Assembly: GCF_902499175.1 (NCBI RefSeq)
Contig: NZ_CABVQC010000037.1
Location: forward strand, 1 to 64,000
DNA from: Burkholderia aenigmatica
GTDB taxonomy: Bacteria; Pseudomonadota; Gammaproteobacteria; Burkholderiales; Burkholderiaceae
Reading direction: 5' to 3'
DNA: 64,000 nucleotides
The translations under genes were made by a program, and so were the position numbers. This document shows positions 42,413-51,982 of this stretch, piece after piece. The notes beneath the pieces are model-generated. The model made no database searches, was not told where the DNA came from, and saw only the letters and a program-made list of their open reading frames with translations. Positions within the stretch are counted from its first letter, which is position 1; every line of letters begins with the position of its first letter.

Positions 42413-43346
42413 CTCGAATTCGTCTGTAAAATTTGACCTGCTTATGCCACCATTTTTTATAAATATAGATGTTTTTGTCTAGGACTGAGGATTTCTTGAG
42501 GGCAGCATTATAAGACAAAACGATTGACAGCAGTGGCTCTTGTGCCTCGAATGCGGGAAGGTGAGTCGAAAAAGATTCCGGTCGTTCCGGATCAAATCCA
42601 CTGAAATGAATAAAAATAAGCTCGCGCCCGTTGGCTGTAAGTTGCCCTTGTGTGAGATCGATATGTCGCTCGTGTAAGTTCCAATATCCTACGTTCATGC
42701 CTGGGTGGCGAGAGATTTTGCAACTCGGATATAGTGCCGGGACGAGATCGAGCCAGCGTTGATCGCCGCACATCCCCTTATCCGGATCATTTCTACCGTA
42801 TCTGATTACCTGACTCGCCCACCAATCAAGGAACGAAATACCCTGAGTGCCTCGCCGAACTCCGATGAATCCGGCGTTGAAAACGCCGCCACGGAGTAGG
42901 CTAAGCGCCTTGACTCCAAATGGCGTTTGGTGATTGAACGGTTCGAGGTAATGCGGCGTGAGCAATATATCCGAATCGCAAAAATCGGTAAAAATATCAG
43001 CGATTTTTCCTGTAAACCATATGTCGGTGTCGAAATATAGCGCCGATTCGTATTTCTCCAATATTTTCTTAAACATTACCGGTTTGAGTGACCAGCAGAG
43101 TTCGGCAGGAGTGTATTGAGTTGAAAGCTTCTCTATAAATTGAGGTGGGGTTACGCTTTCTGCGCGAATGATCTTGTCGCAGAATGACTCGTCAAGCGAA
43201 AAATCAGCGGGTGCGCCGACTACAAATAAATATCTGTCGATGTTGCTTCTGTTTTGAGGATCTGCATCGTTCAGGCTGTTGAAAAATACGGATGCTTGCC
43301 CGATGTGACTAGGTGTGCAGATCGAAAAAATAGCGCTGTTGGCCAT
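42375..43346 (-). CDS. GT-A type glycosyltransferase (nucleotide-diphospho-sugar transferase)
   Basis: There are 323 residues. The protein begins MANSAIFSICTPSHIGQASV and has YESALYFDTDIWFTGKIADI, with a clear DTD metal-binding motif. GVFNAGFIGVRRGTQGISFL and GDQRWLDLVPALYPSCKI are typical of GT8-like and related GT-A transferases that use UDP-sugars. HPGMNVGYWNLHERHIDL lies in the C-terminal half. It is likely cytoplasmic, adding a sugar to the capsule repeat; the donor is unknown. It overlaps the following GT2 gene by 38 nt, so the two are co-translated. Confidence 0.78.
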   Translation of the reverse strand: MANSAIFSICTPSHIGQASVFFNSLNDADPQNRSNIDRYLFVVGAPADFSLDESFCDKIIRAESVTPPQFIEKLSTQYTPAELCWSLKPVMFKKILEKYESALYFDTDIWFTGKIADIFTDFCDSDILLTPHYLEPFNHQTPFGVKALSLLRGGVFNAGFIGVRRGTQGISFLDWWASQVIRYGRNDPDKGMCGDQRWLDLVPALYPSCKISRHPGMNVGYWNLHERHIDLTQGQLTANGRELIFIHFSGFDPERPESFSTHLPAFEAQEPLLSIVLSYNAALKKSSVLDKNIYIYKKWWHKQVKFYRRIRDAYRNPRDQFSS

Positions 43347-44332
43347 TGAGGTGGGTTCTCTTCACGAAGCGTTACTGCAATAGGATCGCATGTCCGAGGG
43401 CATCAAATTTCCGAATGATGGCTTGCGCGGGCATCGCCTCTATCGCGTCCGGATCATCCGGATAAGCGGATGTGCCGCACTCAAGGGGAATTGCCGTTTG
43501 CTTTTCATATCAGTCAAGTTCCGATTGTGATGGGCAGCGCGCGGCAGGAACTCTACGAGCTGATCTCAGAAGCAATATCTTCCCGGGACGTCGTGCAAGA
43601 TCAATTTCCATCTCTTGGGCCATACCAATGCCGAATGTCAGAGTATAGATCATCTCGGTTGCAGGTTCGCGGTTTCTGTACTGTCCATTCTTCAGAGCGC
43701 TGTTAGAACCGGAAGGCACATCTGTCGTCTGTGCGTGCTTCGGAAAGGGCGCTTGAAATACCTTGAGCTGCCGAGATAATCGCTTTCGTTCGAAAATACG
43801 TGCAGATTATCTGATTGCGTCGGAACGAGTGTATCTAAAGATCACGAAAGAAATTTGATACGGTTATCGGGTTCGTCTAGATGTGGAATTACCCGAAGCA
43901 ATCTTGATCCTCTCGAGGGCTCGAGAACTATGCAATGAACAGGATTTCTCTCGTAGCCGGCGCAGCCGACTCATGCGGTCTGAGGGCCGCGCTTGCTACC
44001 CGTTTGGGACGCACCCACACGGCCCGGATTGCGGAAGCAGCAGCCGGATTCGACCCGAAATCCCGAAGCACCGATGTCGATGCAAATTTGGCTCTTCGGT
44101 CGAAGTGATCAACATTCCGATGGCGGATCGATTGACCTTTCCAAGCTTGTCGGCGCCGGGCAGTGGGTCCGGCGCCGCATCAGCATTTCGTGCGCGTCAT
44201 GGTCAACGAGGCCGTCTTCGGATGTCAGCAAGATCAGCGAACGGCGGAGCGGTACCCCAAGTGATATCCGCTCCGATATTCGTATTGCACTATCTTTCCA
44301 GACGCACGAAACGAGCCAATTTTCGTTGAAAT
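43347..44332. other. 986-bp stretch without a supportable gene
   Basis: It lies between two minus-strand capsule genes. Open frames of 60-150 codons occur on both strands but are Arg/Ser-rich, lack good ribosome sites and match no family I know. The right half (43900-44330) has a higher GC content than the left. The promoter of the glycosyltransferase pair to the left should be near 43350-43450. It may be decayed sequence. Confidence 0.5.
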
Positions 44333-46147
44333 TTAGCGTACTTCTCTAAGTGACATTTTTGAAATTTGAATCTCTCCGCTTGGAGCAGAGCAGCGGAATG
44401 TGAAACATGCGTTGTCACGTGGGAATGCAGGGTAAACAAAATCAAATGATATCGGAGCCCATATCAGCGGAACAAAATTTTCCATATATATGCCGCCGCC
44501 GTTTGGAATAATATTCCCAAATGAATACTCGAGGCGGAGCATCTTCAGATCATTTGTAGCTGAAGTGATGGGGGTGGTGCCTTTGTAAGTCGATCGATCG
44601 ATAAATTCTCTATTTTCACCGATGGTAGGATCGATTTTATCGGGGTCGACAAAGGCTGGGGGGAAGCAGCGGGCCCAGACCGTCAAACGATAGCGGCGCT
44701 CCACCACCGGCCGCTGCAATCGGACTGATTGACCAAGGGCCGTGCCAATATCCAGACGATAGGCCGAATGACCATCGGTTCCGTCCGGGGCCAAGGGCAA
44801 ATTGACTGCATCAATCGGCTGGATGCGTTCGATTTCCCCCGCGATCGACCAGCCATCAGTCAGATCAAGGCCCGGATTCACCAGCATTTCTCCACCAAAC
44901 TCCCGGAATACAGGTTTGGCCGGGAGGGATGGCTTACCCAGGCTGCCTCGGTACGAGATTTTGACATCCATTAACTTCCAGGGCGAAGGGCTTTCGATAA
45001 GCAAAGAAATGCTGTCATTGCACATGGCATGAGGCAATTCTTTCTTCGAAATATAGATCGGCTCATTTGAAACTCCGATCTCCCTCCATGCACCGTTAAC
45101 TACCCCGCGTCCTGATTGATACTTTTCCTGGTTGGAAATGAATGAGCCGGCGTCGAGGTGGTCGTGAACAAAAATTCTGACGCCTTGCTCGAAAGTGCTA
45201 ACTTCGATTTTAACTTCATCTAATGTTCTCGGTGTGCCGGGTAGGGTTGCCTCTATCAGGCCGACATTGGGGAACAAAAGAGATTGCTTACTTTCAAGCA
45301 GAAAATATTCGTCTGTCTTTCTCGAGTTGTCACCCACCGACATGTTATCTACACAATCGTAATCTCTCTGTTTCGATCGGTGCAGATGGCTGTGAGTGAT
45401 TGATATCTCTTTCCACTTGTTCAGCAGGTCGAAGTTGTCGAGATTAATTAGATCTTCGATCTGATAGGTCGTAGTTTGATGACGAGGCCGGTAGAGTTTC
45501 AACGACCGGTCCGGTGCCGGCAAGCTGTTGAGTGCGGATGCGATGTTGAACCACAATATCCCATTGGATCGTGTGCCGGTATGAATTTCGTTGGCGCCAA
45601 AGAATGGGCTTGGCGTCAATTCTCCAATTTGCTGGTTGTGCGTCATGGAGTCGACGAACATCACGTTATGTTTGTCCGCGATGTATCGAAGTGCTGAGTA
45701 CTCTGTCGCACTGCCGCGAAATTCCGTGGCGAGGATGGGTTCGATGCCAAAGCAGCGGACGGTGCGAATTAAACGCTCAATGGCGAATTGCCAGTGTCGC
45801 ATGCCAGCCGCTCGCATCCACTCGTCATTGTCTCTGCTAATGACTACAGCGAATTTCGCGTTAAAATCGCTGAATCTCTTCCCGTCAAAATAAGGCTCGT
45901 CATCGATGATTCGTTTCATCATCGTCAAGCAGTCGTTTCCGGCGACGGAGAAATTCTTAACCTGATATTTCGTTAAGGAGGAAAGCAGGCTAATGGCGGA
46001 TTTGTCTCGCAGGGAGAAATAGCCATCCATGTGGCTGTCGCCGATCACAACGATGGCGTCACTATTTTCAATGGTGACGCTTTCCCAGTTCTGCTGCGCC
46101 TCTTCTGCTACTTCACTTGCCTGCTTTTTCTTCAAAAAAGCAATCAT
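44333..46147 (-). CDS. SGNH-hydrolase-like protein with C-terminal beta-sandwich, capsule-associated
   Basis: There are 604 residues with no signal peptide (MIAFLKKKQASEVAEEAQQN). DAIVVIGDSHMDGYF at about residues 31-45 is an SGNH block I (GDSH). FFGANEIHTGTRSNGILWFN at about 187-206 could supply the His of block V. The second half looks beta-rich, with EMLVNPGLDLTDGWSIAGEI like the start of a carbohydrate-binding module. It could add or remove an O-acyl group on the polysaccharide; that is inference. It lies 24 bp downstream of the alpha/beta hydrolase gene on the same strand, so the two form an operon. Confidence 0.65.
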   Translation of the reverse strand: MIAFLKKKQASEVAEEAQQNWESVTIENSDAIVVIGDSHMDGYFSLRDKSAISLLSSLTKYQVKNFSVAGNDCLTMMKRIIDDEPYFDGKRFSDFNAKFAVVISRDNDEWMRAAGMRHWQFAIERLIRTVRCFGIEPILATEFRGSATEYSALRYIADKHNVMFVDSMTHNQQIGELTPSPFFGANEIHTGTRSNGILWFNIASALNSLPAPDRSLKLYRPRHQTTTYQIEDLINLDNFDLLNKWKEISITHSHLHRSKQRDYDCVDNMSVGDNSRKTDEYFLLESKQSLLFPNVGLIEATLPGTPRTLDEVKIEVSTFEQGVRIFVHDHLDAGSFISNQEKYQSGRGVVNGAWREIGVSNEPIYISKKELPHAMCNDSISLLIESPSPWKLMDVKISYRGSLGKPSLPAKPVFREFGGEMLVNPGLDLTDGWSIAGEIERIQPIDAVNLPLAPDGTDGHSAYRLDIGTALGQSVRLQRPVVERRYRLTVWARCFPPAFVDPDKIDPTIGENREFIDRSTYKGTTPITSATNDLKMLRLEYSFGNIIPNGGGIYMENFVPLIWAPISFDFVYPAFPRDNACFTFRCSAPSGEIQISKMSLREVR

Positions 46148-46171
46148 TCCATCACCTATCTAATGCGCGAA

Positions 46172-47209
46172 TTAGTATATATAGTCGAGATTGAGCTTTT
46201 CCCCGCCCAGCTCTTCTAAAATTCCATTTGATATTACGTCGAGATTAAATAGCGTCATGCAGCCGTCGAAGTGGTTCATTCCGAGTTTGTGTGGAAAGGC
46301 ATTCACTTGCTTCAGGCCGGTCAGCATTTCAGCATAATACTGCTCCGCAGCATTGAGGCTATCGTAAAATATTTTATGCTTTAAGTTTGCTCGATCGTCG
46401 CGATTTAGAATGATATTTCTTATATCGGTTTCGTCGTGGGAGCGTGCGTCATAACAGTCATCCGATATGATCGCGGGCAAATTCTCCTTGATGCTTTCCC
46501 GGAGGAATTTTCGATGTTCTGGTGCGTGACCTGTTTGTGGATTAATGGCCAGGCTGACAAAGTTAACAGCCGGGTGTAGTTCGGATAGCTTCTCGGAATA
46601 GAATATCCCGGCATAGCCTCCCGAGCTCATTCCGCACATGAATACGTGCTTGTATTTTCCGCTGTTTATTAGGCCGGTTATTGAGTCTAGTATGTATTGG
46701 ACGTCGTAGAGATACCAGTGGGCGGGGCCGCTTTCTGAAAATCGGACGAAATCCATGCTGAGGGCAATTGGGAGGCCAAAAAATTCCCATCTTGTTCCTC
46801 CGGGACCTCTCGACCCAAAAGAGCAACCTGCAGAGTTAAATATAACTAGAAGCGCTTCGGACTCGAAATTCTTCCCGATTTCGATGTTGATTTTACTGAC
46901 GAGATGGTTCCAGTGGCCGGCCGTCAGTGGCTCAAGAATGCGGATCGATCGACTCTTTTTCTCAAGCGAAAATCCGCTTCCATACATCTGCCACCGTTCA
47001 GGGGATTCGAATATGATCGAATCGAATTTGGTGCAGTTTTTTCCTTCTTTGTCAAAAAACAGGAGCGCGCCGTCTTCGGTTTTCCACGAAATTTCGTCGA
47101 GTCCGCCTTCAATTTCGCCGCTGCTTCGAAGTATCAGATTGCTTTTTGAAATGCTGCCGTCGCCCAACTTAAATCGAAGCGGATTATCGATTATGCTTTT
47201 GATGTCCAT
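46172..47209 (-). CDS. Alpha/beta-hydrolase-fold protein, capsule-associated
   Basis: There are 345 residues from the ATG at 47207-47209, which has GAGG 7 nt upstream; a GTG two codons earlier lies too close to that site. KHVFMCGMSSGGYAGIFYSE contains the nucleophile elbow (MSSGG, GxSxG type). A late His lies in LGMNHFDGCMTLF and is a candidate catalytic residue. The N-terminal 120 residues look beta-rich. No signal peptide is seen. It could be an esterase or acyltransferase acting on the capsule precursor. It precedes the SGNH-like gene. Confidence 0.68.
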   Translation of the reverse strand: MDIKSIIDNPLRFKLGDGSISKSNLILRSSGEIEGGLDEISWKTEDGALLFFDKEGKNCTKFDSIIFESPERWQMYGSGFSLEKKSRSIRILEPLTAGHWNHLVSKINIEIGKNFESEALLVIFNSAGCSFGSRGPGGTRWEFFGLPIALSMDFVRFSESGPAHWYLYDVQYILDSITGLINSGKYKHVFMCGMSSGGYAGIFYSEKLSELHPAVNFVSLAINPQTGHAPEHRKFLRESIKENLPAIISDDCYDARSHDETDIRNIILNRDDRANLKHKIFYDSLNAAEQYYAEMLTGLKQVNAFPHKLGMNHFDGCMTLFNLDVISNGILEELGGEKLNLDYIY

Positions 47210-48901
47210 TTGCACGCCTCTTTGTTAATTCCGCTTGTAAATAAATTCCAAAATATGTCTCCGTCTTTCTGCCTGGAGTGGATTGATGGCGCTATAAATA
47301 TTCTATCCTCTGTCGATACCCGGCTCAATGATGGGAGCACTGTAGCGCGAGCCCTCAATTCTCCGGGGGCAAATGTCATCCGAAGCGCGCCGGCGATGGA
47401 AGTGGGGTCATGCCGAGAGGGCGCCCGATCGTTGTGGCCTGATGTCGGGGAGAGGGGCACTCATGCTGAGGTTTTCATCAAGTGGCGTTGCATGCGTCAA
47501 CTCCGGATTCTCAAGTGCGGCTGCCGTTCTGCTGGGGGCGCCGTCCATGTTGTCAACGCCCATCACTTGCTCGCGGCCATATGCTTCTACCAAGTTGTCG
47601 GCCGAGCGGGATCCTGACGTCCAGAGTACGCGCCGCTCAGCCGCGGTCAGCGGCTTTCGGCTGTAGGCGTCGTCAGGTCGATAGGCGATCTTCACCGTTG
47701 AAGCTGTCGATTGCTGTTCGGGGAGCGACAGGTCGTTGAGGCATTGCGTCTGGACGGCCGGGACGAGGATTTCCCGAGCATGCTGACGGGAGCAACGGCG
47801 CTCGAACCAAGACGCCTTTCGTCTTCGTGATAGACCGCCCGCGCGGCGGTTCGACGCGATGTCGACGGTCTGGTGTGTCGCCTTGGCCATAAGATGAGAT
47901 TCCGTGTGCTGCGAAATTTGATGCGTGCGCTATTTTAACCGGACGGCTCCTGAGCAAGAGACTTGTGACGCACGAGGTTGAAGGGTGCGCATCACGGAAT
48001 CTTGCACTGAGTCCGTGCATGTCGTCCATGCATCGAATATGTGCGCGGCTTGGCGGTGCCGGCTCGATACGAGCGGAATCGACCTCTCGCAAGTTGAGGG
48101 CGCGCGGAGCAAGCCTCCGATCGCGCTGGCGTACCGTTTTCAGCTCGGGTTGCTCCTTCTGAGGATTCTCGGCCGTTGCTGTCGCCGAAGTCGGTCCGCC
48201 AAAGGAAGTTGCCGCCAGTCACGGCCCAAAGCGGCGCCGATCACGCTATCAATTGACCGTGTTCATTGCTCAACGATTGGCTTATCGGGCCGGGGAAGAC
48301 CGATCCAGGCGCGTTGATGCGATCGGTATCGTGTACGGTGGCGACAGAGCTGGAGTCACCGAGAGTTGTCACCCTATGAGCAAGTCAGGCGAGCATCGTA
48401 AGAACGATGTCGCTGAAGCGGTTGTACCGTCGACCAGACCGAGAGTATCGCGACGTGCAATCTCTGATCCGGGAGATGAGCGCCTGTTGCGGCCGACAGC
48501 TAGCGCCACACTCGTCAGGGTTCGGTGAGCCGTAACCGTGCGCGTGGCTATCTCCTCGAGTTCGACACGGTATAGCTGCAAAAACTGGGCAAAGTGGTCG
48601 GGCAACGTCTTAGTCAAGATCAGTGGTTTCGAGAGCATGCCGCTGGGTGTCACATCGTAATATCGCGAATTCCAGTTCGGCTTCGAATTGGGAAAAACGC
48701 CAATCTTTATCGTAATTTCTCTTCAAGGTTAGAATCCGATGGCGTAGAGGGTGACGATGGAAAAGATGCACAAGTTCGACGCGAGAATGGTGAAGGGGGA
48801 GGGAGGCTTGGTCGTCGTCGGTGATCCAGGCGTCGAGACAGATGTTCAGCGGCGTGGATTGTTTTTAGTAAAATTAAGAAAATTTGACAAATCTATTGAT
48901 C
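47210..48901. other. 1.69-kb stretch without a supportable gene
   Basis: It lies between the divergent hydrolase and FkbH-like genes, so both promoters should be here. The ends (47210-47300 and 48650-48900) are AT-rich; the middle (47350-48550) is GC-rich and unlike its surroundings. The longest frame that starts with ATG after an SD-like GGAA is a 160-codon minus-strand frame at 47408-47890, with no family resemblance I can name. The GC-rich block could be a decayed insertion. Confidence 0.5.
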
Positions 48902-51181
48902 ATGCGACTGTGGCGTATTCCGAAAAAACTGAAAGAAATCCGAGCGAGAAAGCAAATGATGCGAGTTCTGAGGATTGATTTTCGGGATGAAGTGTTACCG
49001 TGTACAAGCAGTGGTATATGTTCCGCCGAGTCGTTCGGTCGATGGACCGATGGAACGATCGCCAAGGTTGGCCTGCCGGCCGAAATTGTCTCTACCCGTG
49101 CCGTCATGAAGATCGAGGTGAATGTTTCGGCATTCATATCTCCGAGTGTTGGGTGTCAAAGGGCCGATGTTTTGCTAAATGGTGTTAGGGCAAAGACATT
49201 GTCTTTTAACGAAGATAATAAGAATAAGACAGAGAGCATCTATTTTAAGGTGCCGAAGGATGGTGGGGTGGGTAGGGTAACCCTCGAATTTATTATCCAT
49301 CATCCAACCAGGCCGATGGATGTCGATCATTCGCTTGACGATTCTCGCTCACTTGGCCTTGCGCTCAAGTCGCTGGATGTTTATCAAATCGAGGCGGGAG
49401 AGCATGTCGATGGTGATGTCCTTGATCTTGGACTCCTAACGGGGGCGTGGTACCCGTCGGGGAACACGAGGATGCGCCCAGATCCAAAATGGATGTTTCC
49501 AAGCGAATTGGATTTGGACGAGGGCGAATCAAAACATTTCGCTGTTATCGGAACATGTACGGCGGAAATGCTGACGGATATTGTCCGCAATACTTCGCAC
49601 AAGGCGGATCATTTTTTAATGAATTCGTGGTTGCCCAATGAAATTCCGGATATTTCAGGGCAACACTACGATGCGGTCCTGGTCCAGTTGACATTGCGTT
49701 TTGTCCTGTACCAAGTCATCTCTCGCCACGAGGATGACTTGATGCATGTGAAGATGTCGGAGGAGGAGCAGGCGTCCATATTGAGAGATGCCGGCGAACT
49801 CCTGGAGAAACTTGTAAACAAGTTCATGTCGGCCCTTCCGGCGGGTGTACCTGTCTTCTTCACTTCATTTATCGAGCCGATAGCGAGTCACAGGGGGGTG
49901 TTCTGGAATAATCGAAAAACATCTTTGTATGTGCTCGTTCGTTCCATGAACGATCGCCTGGCCGAGATTCTGGATCATACTCCTGACGGGTACTATGTTG
50001 AGTTAAATGACCTTCGCCAGCATTATGGTGATATGTTCAGCTACGACGGGTATTTCAATCATTTTACTCATGCTGCCAACGATAGCTCGGAGTTTTATCT
50101 GGCATTGATTTCACGCGTTGATCAGGCGCTAAGGGTTTTGAAATCAAAAAATCCGATAAAACTGATTGTCACCGATCTTGATAATACCCTGTGGAAAGGG
50201 GTTTTGGCCGAGGAGGATGAGATTGTCAGTGCGTCGCTCGTCGAAGGTTGGCCTCTTGGATACGCGGAAGCACTCCTGGAGTGCAAGAGGCGAGGCATTC
50301 TATTGGCTATATCAAGTAAGAATGACGAGAAATTTATTCTTGAGAATTTTTCAAGGGTTTGGGGGAGTCGTATATCTCTCGAGGATTTTTGCTCGATTAA
50401 GGTGAATTGGGGGGCGAAGTCCGATTCAATCAAGGAGATTCTGCGAGAAGTCAACGTGCTTCCGCAGAATGTGCTATTTATCGATGATAATCCGGCAGAG
50501 CTGGACGAGGTCAGGCGGGCGTTCCCGGAGATGCGGATGCTCACGGGCGATCAGCGTCGATGGAGGATGATTCTTCATTATTCGCCAGAAACGCAGGTGT
50601 CGGTCGTGACAGATGAGTCGAAGGCGCGTACAGGGCTGATTCGAGCAAAGATCGATCGAGAGCTCAATTCTCGAGGCGTGGATCGTCAGGCCTATTTGCA
50701 ATCCCTGGAGATCCGGGTAAAGCCAGGAGTAATTAATCGTCGCAGTGATGCAAAATACGTCAGATCATTCGAATTGTTAAATAAGACGAATCAATTCAAC
50801 ACGACCGGAAAGCGTTGGACCGAGCAGGAGTGCGAGGCGCTGTTCGCTGCGGGTGGGGAGTTCCTTGCTTTTGACATGGTGGATAAACATGCGGGGCACG
50901 GGATAGTGGCGGTCGCAGTGATTCGCGACAGTATCATTGAGCAAGTGGTAATGTCTTGTCGCGTCTTCGGCTTGGGTGTTGAGGTGGCATTGTTAAACTT
51001 TGTGATGACTCGGTTACTCGCTAACCATGACGAAGTGAAAGCTATTCGTAAGGTTACCGAGAGAAATGTGACCTGCCGGAACTATTTCTCGGATGCAGGG
51101 TTTCATGACCGTGACGGCGTGTGCCATGGTGGTGCAGTTCCGGAACTTCCGGCATGGATCGCGCTTACATTATCGCCATAA
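48902..51181 (+). CDS. FkbH-like HAD-IIIC enzyme with N-terminal beta-sandwich module
   Basis: There are 759 residues from the ATG at 48902; ATGs at 48956/48959 are alternatives, and SD signals are weak for all. Residues of about 35-160 form a module beginning GICSAESFGRWTDGTIAKV and ending SLGLALKSLDVYQIEA. About 200-410 is an SGNH-like FkbH N-domain (HFAVIGTCTAEMLTDIV...). From about 420, IVTDLDNTLWKGVLAEEDE, ISSKNDEKF and VLFIDDNPAE are HAD motifs of the FkbH family. The last 150 residues resemble a GNAT-like domain. FkbH enzymes dephosphorylate 1,3-bisphosphoglycerate and load glyceryl on a carrier protein. No carrier gene is seen nearby. Confidence 0.8.
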   Translation: MRLWRIPKKLKEIRARKQMMRVLRIDFRDEVLPCTSSGICSAESFGRWTDGTIAKVGLPAEIVSTRAVMKIEVNVSAFISPSVGCQRADVLLNGVRAKTLSFNEDNKNKTESIYFKVPKDGGVGRVTLEFIIHHPTRPMDVDHSLDDSRSLGLALKSLDVYQIEAGEHVDGDVLDLGLLTGAWYPSGNTRMRPDPKWMFPSELDLDEGESKHFAVIGTCTAEMLTDIVRNTSHKADHFLMNSWLPNEIPDISGQHYDAVLVQLTLRFVLYQVISRHEDDLMHVKMSEEEQASILRDAGELLEKLVNKFMSALPAGVPVFFTSFIEPIASHRGVFWNNRKTSLYVLVRSMNDRLAEILDHTPDGYYVELNDLRQHYGDMFSYDGYFNHFTHAANDSSEFYLALISRVDQALRVLKSKNPIKLIVTDLDNTLWKGVLAEEDEIVSASLVEGWPLGYAEALLECKRRGILLAISSKNDEKFILENFSRVWGSRISLEDFCSIKVNWGAKSDSIKEILREVNVLPQNVLFIDDNPAELDEVRRAFPEMRMLTGDQRRWRMILHYSPETQVSVVTDESKARTGLIRAKIDRELNSRGVDRQAYLQSLEIRVKPGVINRRSDAKYVRSFELLNKTNQFNTTGKRWTEQECEALFAAGGEFLAFDMVDKHAGHGIVAVAVIRDSIIEQVVMSCRVFGLGVEVALLNFVMTRLLANHDEVKAIRKVTERNVTCRNYFSDAGFHDRDGVCHGGAVPELPAWIALTLSP

Positions 51182-51436
51182 TGTTGAATTTTACTTATTT
51201 TCAACGTGTGTCAGCAGATTGCACTCGCGGTCTCGGTCGGGATGGTGCAGAATTACGCATCCTCGAATGCGGGCGTGCCACCGACTTCACGAACGACGTG
51301 ATTCAATGATGTACCCGTTGTCAACGGGTCGCTCGATGCTTTGGGCGAGGCGATTCGAGATAGTGGCTCGTCGGAGTTAAGTCAGCATTTGATGACTTTG
51401 TCGAGTTTTGTACCTTAATTTGAAGGGGAATGTGTT

Positions 51437-51982
51437 ATGCGGTCCGATGTTGTTCCGGGGAAAATAAGGCAAACTTTGGTTGCTGATTTTTCCAAAGATC
51501 CTGTTTCGATCGCTTGTGAGGGCCTGTCGTTTGCCGAGTCGTTTGGGCGTTGGTCCAAGGAGTCGGTGGTGAGGCTTGTCGTGCCCGGGCACGCGCTTGC
51601 TCCGCGAACGCTCATGAGAATTGATATCAACATTTCGGCATTCGTCCCGCCTACCGTGAAAGAGCAGAAGGTTGACCTCTTTGCGAACGGTGTTAGAGCT
51701 GCCGGATGGACGTTTGCCGAGAAGAATATGTGGGTGCAGGAGCAAATATTCTTCAGGCCTGCGGAGTCGGACGCGTCGAATGGTATTACATTGGAGTTCC
51801 TGATTCATCACGCTACGCGACCGTCGGAGCTTGAAAAGAGCGACGATGAGCGTGCACTTGGGCTGGCGTTCAAATCCCTGGAGGTTTACCAGGTTGAGTC
51901 TCTCGGAAAGAGAAAGGCAGATGTTCTTGATTTTTCTCTTTTAAAGAAGCTTGGCATGTCGGTGAAGCGACCTTTTGAATAA
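51437..51982 (+). CDS. Orphan copy of the FkbH-like protein's N-terminal module
   Basis: There are 181 residues with a strong ribosome site (AAGGGGA, 9 nt before the ATG). GLSFAESFGRWSKESVVRLV, MRIDINISAFVPPTVKEQKV, TLEFLIHHATRPSELEKSDD and ALGLAFKSLEVYQVE align along their whole length with the N-terminal module of the upstream FkbH-like protein (SAESFGRWTDG, MKIEVNVSAFISPS, TLEFIIHHPTRP, SLGLALKSLDVYQIE). It stops just where the next domain would begin (ADVLDFSLLKKL versus GDVLDLGLL). It is either a stand-alone domain or a truncated duplicate of the whole gene. The 255 bp between the two contain an ACCCGTT/AACGGGT inverted repeat at 51313-51329. Confidence 0.68.
   Translation: MRSDVVPGKIRQTLVADFSKDPVSIACEGLSFAESFGRWSKESVVRLVVPGHALAPRTLMRIDINISAFVPPTVKEQKVDLFANGVRAAGWTFAEKNMWVQEQIFFRPAESDASNGITLEFLIHHATRPSELEKSDDERALGLAFKSLEVYQVESLGKRKADVLDFSLLKKLGMSVKRPFE

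Noticed and set aside
43883..44329. 148-codon plus-strand frame left of the SGNH-like gene
   Set aside because: Low-complexity Arg/Ser/Gly composition, no start signal and no known domain.
47408..47890. 160-codon minus-strand frame beginning MAKATHQTVDIASNRRAGGL
   Set aside because: It has a plausible ATG with weak GGAA upstream, but composition is Arg/Ser-rich, no family is recognised, and overlapping frames of similar length exist on both strands.
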